Below, piece by piece: positions 9,782-21,229 of a stretch of 64,000 bases of DNA (positions are counted from its first letter, which is position 1; each line of letters starts with the position of its first letter). Origin of the DNA: Pelodera strongyloides. Lineage: Eukaryota; Nematoda; Chromadorea; Rhabditida; Rhabditidae. The translations under genes were made by a program, and so were the position numbers. The stretch spans positions 268,227-332,226 of the forward strand of contig JAANDG010000100.1 of the NCBI GenBank assembly GCA_036852015.1. The letters run 5' to 3'. The notes below the pieces were generated by a model, which worked only from the letters and a program-made list of their open reading frames with translations, had not been told where the DNA came from and made no database searches.

Positions 9782-11758
9782 TTATTGAATATGCTGAAAA
9801 TTGAATTCCCGGAAATTTTCTGTAATGTCAGTGATATCAAGGTTGGCAATTATGTCTGCCAAATTAGTATTTTGGGCTAACATTCTCTTGAGAGACATGG
9901 AATTTTGAATACGCAAAACGTTGTCAGGAAGTTTATTAATCCACTTGGCAGTTCTAATAAAGAAACTATTATAATAAGGGTTTAGTTTTGAGAATGGAAC
10001 ATGTAATTCAAATGCAGAGGTACGACCTCTAGTAGGTTTCCAAATGTAATACCTACTGAAGGTAGTACCTAGTTCTCCTTTGAGCAATTTGAATGAAAAA
10101 ATAATATCTTGTTTTACTCTGAAATGTTGTAGTGACAGAAGATTAAACTTCGACAAACGACCTTTATAAGAAGGCACACGAAAGTTAGGAAAACACTTTT
10201 GAAAGATTATTCGCGTTATGCGTGATTGAACCTTTTCCACTTTCAAAATATCTTTTTTCAAATAAGGACTCCATACAACACTAGCAAATTCCAGAATGGG
10301 CCTAACCCACACCTTATATGCTTTGATAAGAACATCTGCATTACGCAGCTTGATGCCTTTGTTGATTGCGAACCAACAGCCCATAGCTTTAGTGCACATA
10401 TTATTAAGGTGATCTACATAATGCCAATTGTCTTGGACCAAAATTCCCAAATCGCGCACAGAATTTACAGCTTTTAAGGAAAAACCATTTACGGTGTACA
10501 CATGTTTTACATTTTTATTACCAAGATACAAGACACTGCACTTTGATTCAGAGAGGTCTATTTGCCAATCTTTACAATATTCAGTTAGTGAAGAAAGAGA
10601 GTGCTCAAGAGAACGGTGTGCTTCTGCAAAAGAGGCTTGACTATAACTACAAAAGATTTTGCAATCATCGGCAAAACATCTGATTTGGATGTTAGGAGAA
10701 GTTTTTATTTTAGAAGGTAAATCGCTGATGTAAAGCAAAAATAGAATAGGAGCTAAAACTGAACCCTGCGGAACCCCAGATGGAGAGCAGAACTCTTTTG
10801 AAAACACATCATTGGTTATTTTAACTTGAAAGGTTCTATCCGCAAGGAAACCTTGAACCCAAAGAACTAATTGCTCTGGAAAACCCAGTTTACGAAGCTT
10901 ATACAACAATTTGGAATGTACGACTTTGTCAAAAGCTTTTGCGATATCAAGATAGACCACGTCAATGCACTCCTTATTTTCATAGGAAGTCAACCAATTT
11001 TTCTGACAGTCTAACATTTGTAAATCAACAGATTTTCCTTTAATAAAGCCATATTGCTCATCTGGAATACAGTTGAGATGCTTAATGAACTTAAGAAGCT
11101 TTTCTTGGACAAGTGTTTCCATTGATTTGCATATAGCACTATTGATTGCAATTGGCCTATAATGAACAGGGAGAACAGGCTTGGGAATCTTGGGAACTGG
11201 TGTTACAAAGGACTTTCTCCATGAATATGGTATTTTGCCAGTTTCCAACGAAATGTTAAACATCATAGATAAAGGCTCAGATAATTCATTTCTTAAATAT
11301 TTTAGAACATATTGTGGAATTAAATCAGCTGTGAGAGAAAAGCAATTTTTTAATTTTCCGAGTGCCTTATGAACATCAGATGGGAATATTGTCGACAAAG
11401 TTACATTTCGATATGAATAGCTCATATCGTTCATAGGAGGAAAATTATTATTATCATTAGTAAACACCGATTCAAATTGTTGACCTATTAGGTCTGCCTT
11501 TGTTTGATTTTCGTAAATAATACGATTAGTTCCAGGTTCAGTAACTACTACAATTGAACTTTTCCTATTTACTTTTCCCTTTACATATGAGAAAAAACGC
11601 TTTCCCAGTTTGCCATTAAATATTTTCCTTTCTTTATTTGCAAAATACTTTTCTAAAGCTTTATCAAGAGACCTGCTTATGGTTTTTATTTCATTGCTGA
11701 TGATTTGTGAATTAGAACCTTTGTTCAAAAGAAAGAGCCGGCGTTTGTGATAGAACAT
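9782..11758 (-). CDS. LINE reverse transcriptase ORF2, downstream piece
   Basis: 658 codons without a stop. It holds a full RT domain: the fingers motif WRKSFVTPVPK, RPIAINS, YLDIAKAFDKV (first catalytic Asp), SGVPQGSVLAPILFLLY, and the box CFADDCK, where F replaces the usual Y of YADD, as in the other minus-strand copy. A Trp- and Cys-containing C-terminal region follows. No RNase H is evident. The enzyme would prime cDNA at a nicked target. The reading frame is intact but lacks its 5' part because of the inserted MITE. Confidence 0.9.
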   Translation of the reverse strand: MFYHKRRLFLLNKGSNSQIISNEIKTISRSLDKALEKYFANKERKIFNGKLGKRFFSYVKGKVNRKSSIVVVTEPGTNRIIYENQTKADLIGQQFESVFTNDNNNFPPMNDMSYSYRNVTLSTIFPSDVHKALGKLKNCFSLTADLIPQYVLKYLRNELSEPLSMMFNISLETGKIPYSWRKSFVTPVPKIPKPVLPVHYRPIAINSAICKSMETLVQEKLLKFIKHLNCIPDEQYGFIKGKSVDLQMLDCQKNWLTSYENKECIDVVYLDIAKAFDKVVHSKLLYKLRKLGFPEQLVLWVQGFLADRTFQVKITNDVFSKEFCSPSGVPQGSVLAPILFLLYISDLPSKIKTSPNIQIRCFADDCKIFCSYSQASFAEAHRSLEHSLSSLTEYCKDWQIDLSESKCSVLYLGNKNVKHVYTVNGFSLKAVNSVRDLGILVQDNWHYVDHLNNMCTKAMGCWFAINKGIKLRNADVLIKAYKVWVRPILEFASVVWSPYLKKDILKVEKVQSRITRIIFQKCFPNFRVPSYKGRLSKFNLLSLQHFRVKQDIIFSFKLLKGELGTTFSRYYIWKPTRGRTSAFELHVPFSKLNPYYNSFFIRTAKWINKLPDNVLRIQNSMSLKRMLAQNTNLADIIANLDITDITENFREFNFQHIQ

Positions 11759-11802
11759 ATTTCTAATATGTGCAGGAAATTTCTCTAATTTAATTTCCTT
11801 AT

Positions 11803-12161
11803 AGGGAATATGTATGCCCTTTTTGAAGTTAAGCTGTATTAATAGTATGTGTGTTCCTCATTAAGGAAACAACAACAAAAAATGTTAAAAGTTTCCCATT
11901 TAAAAGAAAATGATTTTCAAAGTTCACCTTTTCCATAGTAAACACGTTTACTGACACCCTGGCTTACACGGCAGTGCTGATGGAGCAAAAATTTAGCATA
12001 TGTGTACATACATCGGCATATAGCATGCAACATCGACATATTTGCATGCAAAATCAGAATATTCGAATTTACATATACAGTCGCCTACTTAAATTCATGT
12101 CTGGTGTGGAAACTCTAGTTTCGCAGTTGTGTTGCTCTTTTTGAGTGCCTACATATTCTCT
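11803..12161. mobile_element. MITE copy 2, family AGGGAATATGTAGGC, inside LINE B
   Basis: 359 bp, ends AGGGAATATGTATGC and TGCCTACATATTCTCT, flanked by a 4-bp duplication TTAT (11799-11802 and 12162-12165). It is collinear with 7963-8296. It lies inside the ORF2 of LINE B, so it inserted after that LINE. Confidence 0.88.
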
Positions 12162-12399
12162 TTATGCACCAAGGGGACAAATTCATTTAAAAGAGAACGG
12201 AGATAGTCAGAAAATTTAGCTTCTAAGTCATTTATATCATTGTAGTACCCGAAGAACTGAACCCAATCTATATCCAGACTATCCTGAATAGATGCCCAAT
12301 CAGCGTTTTTATAATCAAAAGTTGGCGATTTCTTTGTGATGAGGCTTCCCGACATATTTAAATTAAAAGAGATTAGGTTGTGGTCAGATGTATGTGGTC

Positions 12400-13049
12400 A
12401 GACTATTGATTATAATCGATCGATTAGTCACAGGTTAATTGAAATTAAGATAAAAGAAACACATAACCTACCTGCAACTGATGACTGGCAGCACTCGCGG
12501 AGCAATGTTGAGCCAAATTAGAATAGCGGTTTACTTATCACAAATTTGCATATTCGTTGCATTTGTAATTTATTCGGCGCGCTCCAGTCTCACTGTTGAA
12601 ATTGTCTCTAACACACGGAAATGGTACGTTTCAGCAAACACATATGAATGATGAGAACAGTGTTATCAGCTATTTGTTCAGACACCTCATTTAGAAAACG
12701 CCAGTGCCATACGCTTTTATTTCGCATAAACTACTTAATTAACAAATTAGCAACGGGAAAGGGTTAAAGGAGGAGGCTCACGAGTTCTAAGTGTACAATT
12801 CCTTCATTTTTATCGAAATAAGATGGTGGTATCTTCCAATAAACATGGTTATCAAGCACCCGCTTTAAATTAAAAGGAATAAATCAGCGCAATGCTTTGA
12901 ATTCTATCAAAGTTCTTAATCGTATTGTGTGTCCCGAGCGAGGGTATCTGTCTACATGGACAGAAACTCTCGGGGGACACATAATAGAATATAAGTAGTG
13001 CAACGTAGAGCCAGATACCCTTGATACACACAGAATTATAGTCAGTTTA
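12400..13049. other. Spacer without recognised gene
   Basis: AT-rich DNA containing CGATCGATTA palindromes and no splice-consistent exon. Nothing else is supported. Confidence 0.3.
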
Positions 13050-13280
13050 ACATGGGAAACCAGATCCCGGATACACAATCGAAGCCATATTTTGGTTTTT
13101 TTTGAGAGGACCGGGGCTATATCGTACCTTGTTCCCGATATGGACCAGATTATTTGTGATCGGGGCCATATCGGGACTTGATCGGGGGTCATATCGGGGC
13201 GATGTATGTTTTTTTTGCAAAACCCCGATATGACCCCTATTAAAATCGGGGTCATATCGGGGTTTTTACTTTCCCGTGAG
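13050..13280. repeat. CCCCGAT foldback element, copy 2
   Basis: Inverted ends CATGGGAAACC... and ...GGTTTTTACTTTCCCGTG enclose alternating GGGGCCATATCGGG and CCCCGATATGACC blocks. Same family as 4459-4587, here with the GGCCATATCGGGG variant in place of GGGGCGAAATCGGGG. Confidence 0.65.
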
Positions 13281-13931
13281 TAATAAAAAGCCGCTATGAA
13301 TTCTGGGTGGTCAACTGCAGAGCTGCGACTGCAACTGCATCTACGGTTGCAGTCTAATTTTACATTTTCTACAAGGAAAGTCAGCATTTCGCAAACCTGA
13401 CAACCTGCTCCGAAAAAAACATCAACGAAAAGAGCATTAGTGTCTAACGATAAGATATAAATTACAAAACAAATCGCAATGATTTTACTTTACTTCACCG
13501 GACACTACACTCTATTCTGCTTTTTTTGTGCTTAACAATAGTCGTCTAAAAATATCGGGATAGTTATTGACTACCATACATACAACAATAAAAACACGAC
13601 AGAAAAAAACACGTGGTTCAAAGAAAAAGCAAAAAAAAAATGTTTCAAATAATTCTGCATTACTTTGCATCATTGGTCAATTGGCATGTATTAGGGTTTT
13701 GCCCTATAATTGTCGTTGGGTATCGGTTTTAAGTTCATCTAATTGTTTTAAAATTTAATTATTTTCTTGAAACTAATTAAATTAGGTCCTTGAGTTTACT
13801 TGCAAAGCTTTAATTGACATTCTTGATTGAGCCTCTTGCAAGTTCTAATTGTTCTTCTTATCATCTAATGCTCTACAACAAGTGTTCCTTGAAACTATAT
13901 TATTATCAGTATATCTGATCGACAGACCCTA

Positions 13932-14019
13932 ATGCTCTTTTCTTTGATATTCGTTCTCGTCTTATTCACAACAAGAACTGATGCCTGCAAGGAAGAAGAA
14001 CCAGTAGATGCATCACCTG
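13932..14019 (+). pseudogene. Lone first exon of a DUF281/C6-like secreted gene
   Basis: ATG at 13932 opens 29 codons with a clear signal peptide (MLFSLIFVLVLFTTRTDAC), followed by an acidic stretch, ending in phase 1 at G|GTTGGT. The 88-base length, phase, donor sequence and position of the first Cys are identical to exon 1 of the gene at 16092. No Thr-rich second exon or Cys-rich exons follow before that gene starts. I infer a partial tandem duplicate whose downstream exons are lost or too diverged to see. Confidence 0.5.
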
Positions 14020-16091
14020 GTTGGTTTAAATTGACAATCATCATGAAAAAGTACACAGAAAACATGTTGGCCAAGAAAGAGCCACCTTTATTCATTTCGG
14101 TGGCCAATATGTATGTATATTCATAAATCTGGTTCACCTAAAGCCAGAGTTGAACACTTGTTGTGCGTTGAAAGCTTGATCTTGACAATCCCAAGCACAG
14201 CCGATGCCACAGACATATTGCGACAATAAAGTAAAAAAAAAAACTGTCCGGTGAGTAAGTGAGTAGTCTAAAATAATAACCTGTCACGGCGAGCGGTGGA
14301 CCACTGGAGTGTGCGGTAGATGTGCTATTAATGTGCGGGCGTGCACTGTAGCTGCCGCACCTGTTTCGCGCGACTATTTATGAGACATAATTGTGATGCA
14401 CAAACTGGAGTTCTTGTCTTATCTTATTGCGCAGCCGTGGCGCGCCATCGGCGCACCTTATTTTTAGAAGTGCAATGCACGGTTTGTGCGATCATGATGA
14501 TTCATTGATTGTTTGACATATTGTGTGCCTTCTTTCTGATGTTCTTCCCCATATACATCAATTTAGTGTGTTATTTGGTCATTCGACTGAGCCTCCCTCA
14601 TACAGTACGTACCCGCAGTTCTTTACAAATCTAACTCCAAATTGGTGCCATTATGGCTGACACCAATGCGGCTGTCAATTTTTTTCATATCCATATAACC
14701 TTGTCAATTCGAAAATGAGTGCAAGGTAGGAAGATTCCCTATACAAGAGGGACGCTTTCTCTTCCGCCAAAAAAGTGGCGCCCCAACAGAGTCTACAGAC
14801 GTCAAGCAATTTCCATTCACTAGTTTATGAAATGAATGCACGGTTCAAGTGTACATGCATTGTATCTATCGAAAATTATCCCAGATGAATTACGGTATTT
14901 CGAATTCACATCCCACGGTGTACTATGAAAATTAAGCGAAAATTTTGCAAAGCTATTTGAACACACGCCTTCATCATAAGTCGTTGAAAAAAATAAAGCA
15001 TGCGCTTGAAAATCACTGTTCAAATGGTCCCCGAATAAAGAAAATTTCACAATGTTTCTGTTTATTGAGCCGGTATTTTATCCAACGTTGCCGTAACGAC
15101 GGTCCTTTGTTATTCCTCACAGTGTATCCAAGGGGAAGCCACCATTAAAATGTATTTGCATGTCATAAAACCGCTGAATTGAGAAGTGATTTTTTGTGGG
15201 AAATAAGAGGATTCGAGTTTCATAGGCGACAGGTTTTGAACATCTGGCCTGAAACCCAGCTCATGACATACGAACTACAACGCTACATGAAAGCTTTATA
15301 ATTCTAGCATGCTCCGCGTCCTTATGGGGTATGGGTTATGATTTACTTATGGGATTACAAATGAATGGGCTAAGCTTTAGACCATAACTTATCTGTCTTG
15401 AGACATGTGAATAGTAGAGTTGGGTGTCAAACTCTAAAAAAAGCTGACTGAATCATCTTAGGGGTCTTTATGGCCAGTTATTGCTCTATTATGTAAGCAA
15501 TTATTGAACCCTAATATTCTGAGAAAAAAAACTGAGTGAAAAAATTGAGCGTTTGTGAAACGGTGGGCGCAAATTTTTCTGTCCTCAACTGAACCGAAAG
15601 AACGCAGTTTACATGGAAATGCAATTTTATCATTATTTTTTTCTTGCCGTAATATACGAATACTCATATGACGTACAAGATAATTAAAACCAGGGCCCTT
15701 CAATTGTTACTTAGTATCTTTCATTGATGCACTCATTTTATGTGTTAATAAATATTTAATAATTAAACGCCCAACCCCGACAAACTACATACACTACCAC
15801 ACATTTATGAAATTCACCAAATGGCATAGCACAAACAGCTGGTTTTCTATCACACGGCGTTTTTTGCCGTCTACAAAAAGGACAGGAATGAAACGCTTTC
15901 CTTGATTGATAGCCCTTTTTGCATGGGTTCGCGAATTAGAGACTTATAAATAAGTACCTTTTTAACAGTAGGATGCCCCTAGACCACCCAGGATTCACAG
16001 CGGCGTTTTTGTTACTTTAACATGATTTGTTGAGATCAAAGCCAGACATGCATCTTTCCAATAATAATCTGATACTACTGATTTATTCACT
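14020..16091. other. Spacer; no further exon found
   Basis: Contains a GC-richer stretch near 14285-14450 (GGCGAGCGG, GCGTGCAC, GTGGCGCGCCATCGGCGC) that looks like a repeat or CpG-rich block. Several short frames lack splice context. Nothing is called. Confidence 0.3.
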
Positions 16092-18791
16092 ATGTTAATA
16101 CGAATACTCTTTGTATTCATATTGCTACCTGCAAAAACAGACACCTGTATGAGAACTCAACCGCCGGAAGAAACTACCAGTTGGTGTTAATGAATAGCAA
16201 AGTAATTATTACTAAAAAAAAAAAACGAATTAAAATGTGCTAATTTAGTTTAGTTAGAGAGCTATTCAAGTGTTGTGTTCCGGTTGTACCAAGTTGCCTT
16301 ACGAAGCACATTGTTTTCTGGAAAATTCACGGTTGTTGCATAACTCTTGCACGAAATCTGACCAGTTCTCATGAAGCAATAACTATATGATGTAATTGAT
16401 TGAATTTAAGCAACATCCATTCCGACAACAACAAATTTGGGGACAACAACTCTTGTGACGACTACTACGACAATAACAACGTCAACGTCGATTAGTTCAA
16501 CCTCCACGACGTCGTCAACATCGACAACGACGACGACTACCAGCACAACCTTTAGTACGACAACAACGACGGCTATGACGACTACTACAACAAGTAAGTG
16601 ACTTCTTGACAATTTATACGGATCGAAGCGTTGCGCTTTTGCTTTTCAGTTGTGATGAGCAACAAGAATAATTTATTACATCACAAAGATGCGCATAAAA
16701 ATATCTATCTATCAAATACAATTAAGACAACGAAACGGTAGTCAGGGACATGCATAAAAGTATGCGGAAATCCTGAAAATGGGTAGTTAGCCAAAAGATG
16801 ACAAACGCCGATTTGTATTGCTCATACAGAATGAGCACTGTAATCCCGGTAGCTGGACACTATCGACACTAACACACACAAGCGTGCACAGACCCTGTGT
16901 AACGTCAGTGAAGTTTGTGGCCGGATAACATCATTTTGTGCGCATGACCTTGCATTTGCTTTTTTATCTATCTATGAGTGTCAAATATCTATCTATGAAA
17001 CTCAAAAGATCAAATTTACCGCAAAAGATGACAAATACCGATTTGTATTGCTCATACAGAACGTGAAGAAGAGCGATGTTCTTTGCTGTGTATAAAATTC
17101 AAAAAATCGGAACTCGCGGCGTTGTAGCGAGATTCTCGCCGACCTCTGTAGCACATGCAATTTAACTTACAAAAACACGTACTTTTGGTTTATATTCACA
17201 ATGTTGTTGGTTTGTCAGCATTTAATTTCTCCAATATTAGGTTGTCAAATGGCCTGCATGCCTCTACCAGCAGCTCTACCCCCCGTTTGTCCAGCGTTTT
17301 ATCCCGGATGCGTCCCAGCAACGGAAGACTTATTGATAAGAGGGCCTCAATTGTGTGGCGTTTTCAGGTGTGTTTTCGTGTTATTCGCCAGTCTTCATGA
17401 GAATCACAAAGATGTTTCTGAGGAACCATGGGACAAACCAAAAATATTATATGAGTAGCGCTGAAAGACGAATAGCGAATATTAAAATACCAGCCGTTCG
17501 AAGAGCCCTACGGGCTCTTTTCCGACTTCTTCCTTACCCTCTCAAATTCACACGTCTACAAGGTCATTTATGATTGTGGAAATGTATAATATGAGCCTGG
17601 ATCTCCATTCGACTAACGTTATCATTCAAATTTGCAATTGAAGGTCTCTGTCTAGAGCGAGGGTTACCCTCTTTATCATAAGCTAGCGTAGCTCAGCAGG
17701 TAGAGCGTTGGACTGTGAATCGAGAGATTGTATGCCTGTTCTGAGCAGCCTCCTTTTTACGGGTGCCACACTGCTCACACATTGAACATCATAGATAATA
17801 ATAACTGGCAAGCAATCGATCAATAAATACACGGGTAAGCAATCAACGAGTTTATCCAAGACATGGTCAAAGTATTTAGAGTGTGTCGGGTCCTTTTTGT
17901 AATCGGAACCCCTCGGAACGGTTTATCAACGAGGTAAGATCCGTCGGTCATACATCAACTTGTATGTGAGTGCCATTGATATCAGGATGGATAATCTAAA
18001 TATTGTCATACAGTGGAGATAAGTTGCGTCACACATGGCAAGTTTAAAGCAATACTTCAAGGACTGATACCGAGAACTTCGTAGGATTAAAACCTGAGTA
18101 CAAGCTTAAAGTTACCTGATATGCGGGTAGCTTTGGAATAAACAGCAGACCCGGAGTTGTAGCATTCTCTTCGAATGGATCCAAAAGGGTTACGGCAAGT
18201 TAGTAGAACATCAAAAAGGGGGTGAGTGGAACTGGTGGATACGGGAAGTTAGCTGCATAAAAAAAGACAATGAGTACGTGATAATCACTATTTTATGCCA
18301 CGTGACTTGATTGCAATTGTCTTCGATTCCAGCTAATTGCCGGCAATTATTATCTGTGACTACAGTAGCTCATCTCGTTTATAAAGTTCGTAATGAAGGC
18401 ATTATGCCAAATTTAAGAACAATGCCTGTGGGTTCGACTCCCACCAGCGGCAAAGATTTTGTATGGTTCTCTTCGAGTGCGGTCATATAGGCTTCGTCCC
18501 GTACACGCAAAACGACAATCAAAACGACAAACAAACTCTTCTCCTTTATATAATAAGATGTGCGAACGGCTAATATGATGGGTTTTCTTGCAAACTGCTT
18601 GTGCTATTGTACGTCTTTAATTTAGCTGTGCCGAAACGTTTGACATTGGCGTCACGGCGCCTGACGGAACAACGTATGGAGGAAATTCTGTATACTGCGC
18701 GGAGGATGGTCATCGATATATGCAAGATGGGGGTGCTGGTGGTGCAATCATTCTGGTGGACGATTTTACCGCATTTTGTCCCTCATCATAA
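16092..18791 (+). CDS. Secreted Thr-rich/Cys-rich protein, nematode DUF281/C6-like
   Basis: Four exons: 16092-16179, 16411-16593, 17241-17367 and 18626-18791. All junctions are GT-AG and the phases agree (1, 1, 2), giving 187 residues and a TAA stop. Exon 1 is a signal peptide ending TDTCMRTQPPEE. Exon 2 is almost pure Thr/Ser, a likely O-glycosylated linker. Exons 3-4 form a Cys-rich module (SCQMACMP..., CGVFSCAETF..., YGGNSVYCAEDG, ending FCPSS). The CMRT.PPEE start followed by poly-Thr and a Cys-rich tail is the hallmark of the nematode-specific DUF281/C6 secreted families of unknown role. The last intron (17368-18625) carries a tRNA-derived repeat with a solo LTR inside it. Confidence 0.75.
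16411..16593 (+). repeat. Thr-codon low-complexity exon
   Basis: ACN-rich coding repeat (ACA, ACG, ACT) encoding the Thr/Ser linker of the preceding gene. On the opposite strand it creates a spurious Val-rich frame. The tract is a likely site of length variation by slippage. Confidence 0.8.
17488..18560 (+). mobile_element. tRNA-His-like SINE family, copy 1, interrupted by a solo LTR
   Basis: Shared with 28357-28750 and 47205-47610. Order: a perfect hairpin GAAGAGCCCTACGGGCTCTT, an AT-rich middle, a tRNA-like block (A box TAGCTCAGCAGGTAGAGC, anticodon loop CTGTGAA giving GTG as in tRNA-His, B box GGTTCGACTCC), and a conserved tail ending CTCCTTTATATAATAAGAT. Here the block is split between anticodon arm and B box by the element at 17737-18421. 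The acceptor stem does not pair well, so this is a SINE and not a working tRNA. Confidence 0.75.
17737..18421. mobile_element. Solo LTR, 685 bp
   Basis: Begins TGTTCT and ends AGAACA, that is, TG...CA with a 6-base inverted terminus, and is flanked by a perfect 5-bp duplication ATGCC (17732-17736 and 18422-18426). Joining the flanks gives the continuous SINE sequence seen in the two uninterrupted copies, which proves the boundaries. There is no gag-pol, so internal LTR-LTR recombination after insertion is likely. Which LTR superfamily it comes from cannot be told from this piece. Confidence 0.82.
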
Positions 18792-19520
18792 GCACAGATG
18801 CCGGAAATGTGCGACTCTGTGCGCAATACGGTCTTTTCTACGAGTGATGACCATAATTTGTGCTGGACACGCTGTTTGTAGGATCCACATTCAATCATAC
18901 ATAGAGGTGTTACAGTTGCCTCGTCAAATTATTATTTACAGAAAAATAGCGATGAGAACCTTTTAACAAATATTTATTGACATTTCTTATGAAAAAAATA
19001 ACAATGCAATTGATTCAACGTGCAATAAATGTAATATGCTTACTTCACTAAACATCATTTTTTTCCGGTATGAAAATAAAATTGATAGGGCAGGTCTGTT
19101 CAGCTCACCATCAGCAAAAAATCGAGCTTTTATTATCCATACTGTGGCACCACACGAGGATAGCCATGTCTAAGAACTTCAAAGTACGGCACGGACGTTT
19201 AAACTTGGTGTCACAAATGTTAAATATTACGTTAGTCTGATAGTCGGACACTACCTGTTTCTTCGTATGGAACACAGTTAGAATTCGAATTCGAAATAAA
19301 AATACATATGACGTCTTGTTATCTATAACTATAACGAAGTCTTACAATTTACTGACAGTAACTGGGGTCCCAAACGAAAAGATGCATATCCACGTAGTCA
19401 GGAGCAATGGTTTCTCCACTTCTGTAGATATTGCCTAAAAGGTACTTTTTCATGTCTAGTTAGAGAAGAGATGGATTTTTTTCTGGAAAAAACTTGGGAA
19501 TATTTCTCCGCAATGAGTTG
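18792..19520. other. Spacer; 3' flank of the DUF281-like gene
   Basis: Contains the 3' UTR of the preceding gene (AATAAA-like motifs near 19022 and 19075) and no further exon that I can support. Confidence 0.3.
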
Positions 19521-19750
19521 TCACGAACACTTGGGTAAACGTTTATCGTGATTGATTGGTTGACAAGTTCTTTGAATCATTGAACCTGGCAATATGGTCA
19601 GAATCGGAAAAACTAATATGACAAATCGTCCAAGAACTTCCGTGACCCATAACTTATGCTTACGCTGTTCATCCACTATTGTTTTTCTTTGCAACTTCAA
19701 CGTGGCACCACAAGCATTCTCAGTTGGAGCCACGTAGAATGGCTGTCCTG
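19521..19750 (-). CDS. Possible 3' exon, unrecognised membrane or secreted protein
   Basis: A minus-strand frame of about 76 codons after an acceptor-like TTGTCTACAG, ending in TGA. It holds a hydrophobic stretch (GRFVILVFPILTILPG) and Cys residues. Codon composition is plausible, but no upstream exon in matching phase was established and the stop of the tentative gene at 19871 separates it from that gene. Confidence 0.25.
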
Positions 19751-19870
19751 TAGACAAGCGGACAAGCGTGGCCCTTCCTTAAATGCATGGATAATTTCAA
19801 ATCGCACTCCTTTCTTTCGGTTTTCATGGGATATATGGAATCAAATCGTCCCTTTTTTATTTTGAATGAG

Positions 19871-20389
19871 TCACAATACAGGACAATAAATCCGGATCGA
19901 AGTTCCTGGTGCAGGAGCATGCACATAACGTTTTGACATTTCACATATGAAACTACTGGTGAACCGTAGAAAGACGGCCCGGCCCGGCCGGCCGAAATAG
20001 CGCCATAGTGTTAGAGCCTTAGAGAGTTAGGTGCTGATGTGATAGTCCGAGAGTGTTAAAAGGAAACTGCATTCTCTACCGTTCACCAGTTGTTTTGTAA
20101 ATGTGAGATATCGAAACTTGTGAGCGTGCTCCTGCAGCGAGGGTCAGCGTCTTGAGAATTGTGGACTGTTTTATGCATCCTAAAAAGAAAAGGGGTATTA
20201 TTAATCGTAAAAATAGAGAAAAACAGTCGCAGTACCTGGATTGATGTAGTATTCCTCCAGCAGGCAATTTCTTGTGTCAATTGCCACGCAGACTTTCATG
20301 TCGCTGAAAGAAACCTCACTTACGAATAGAAAGGACTCCATTCCCCAAATAACAGCTTTCACGTCGATGTTTTGGGATTGGTTCGAGTG
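19871..20389 (-). CDS. Tentative three-exon gene, 3' part, Cys-containing, unrecognised
   Basis: Minus-strand exons 20389-20236, 20179-20080 and 19955-19871 join with matching phases (1 then 2) through GT-AG sites and end in TGA, giving about 112 residues. Visible features are scattered Cys (MKVCVAIDTRNC, GCIKQST, SFICEMSK, IYCPVL), which suggests a secreted disulphide-bonded fold. The 5' end is open: no ATG is in frame before an upstream stop, so an upstream exon is expected. No family recognised. Confidence 0.42.
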
Positions 20390-20758
20390 CTTCACGGTTC
20401 ACAGGATTGAAAGTCTAAGGCGGGCGAAGGTGTAAAGAATGACTGTGCTGTTTTTTTTTACAGCTCACCAGTTGAAATAATTCGAACGAAACGATCCTTG
20501 AGCTAACTAACCTTCGAAAAATTATAGCTAATTCATCAAAAATAGCCAAATAGGCCCTCTAGTAGATAGGTATATATGATATATAAACAACATACGCTCA
20601 TGAGGCATGGTACGGGGATTTACTACGTTTTCTGACATATGCTAGATGCCACTTTCCGTGCTCTTCGAGTAATTTTCGGTAGCTATTTTGTATATATTGA
20701 AAATTTTGTGTCTGATATTTCATAATTCTACCCCATCATTGGCAACTTTTTATACTAC

Positions 20759-20959
20759 ACAGGAAAGTGAAAACCCCGATTTCGCCCCGATCATTTGCCG
20801 AAAACCCCCGATTTTGCCCCGATTCTTTAAAAAAAAACCTAAAAGCCCGACCACGTCCCGATTTCGCCCCGAACACAAATAATCGGGGCGAAGTTGGGAA
20901 CAAGACCGGATTTCGCCCCGATCGTTTCCCAAAACCCCGATTTCGCCCCGATTTTTTTC

Positions 20960-20990
<31 letters not shown>

Positions 20991-21066
20991 GATTTCGCCC
21001 CGATCAAGGCCCGATTTTTTGCGGGACTTGATCGGGGCGAAATCGGAGTTTTTGGTTTCCCATGTA
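20759..21066. repeat. CCCCGAT foldback element, copy 3
   Basis: Inverted ends ACAGGAAAGTGAAAACCCCG and its counterpart GTTTTTGGTTTCCCATGT. The interior alternates CCCCGATTTCGCCCCGAT and the complement, with a pure A run of about 30 bases at 20957-20988. The open frames across it are artefacts of the repeat. Confidence 0.75.
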
Positions 21067-21229
21067 TTACAATGACACACGACGACACATGGACACGGTC
21101 AACTTTTTGTCCCTTCTTTAAACTTTGTGTTTTTATTATTTGAATAATATGTAGCGTATAGTGTTGGAAAAAATCAGACTAAAAAACTGATTTCAGAGAG
21201 CAATTCATCAAGTAAACAAGTTGCGCCTG

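Larger units (their letters stand above)
9116..12392 (-). mobile_element. LINE copy B (CR1/Jockey-like), 5'-truncated and split by a MITE
   Basis: Minus-strand non-LTR retrotransposon. Its 3' UTR (9116-9780) shares blocks with the LINE at 40.8-45.3 kb, including GGTGTGCATC near the tail and GAATACCCTCCACCCGCAGG. ORF2 covers the reverse transcriptase; the piece 12162-12355 matches the linker after the endonuclease, and similarity stops near 12390, so ORF1 and most of the endonuclease are missing. A TTAT-flanked MITE (11803-12161) splits ORF2, so the copy is dead. Confidence 0.88.

Noticed and set aside
17683..17735. A functional tRNA-His gene
   Set aside because: The anticodon loop reads GTG, but the acceptor stem does not pair, the variable region is too long and the gene is split; the same block recurs in two other dispersed repeats, so it is a SINE head.
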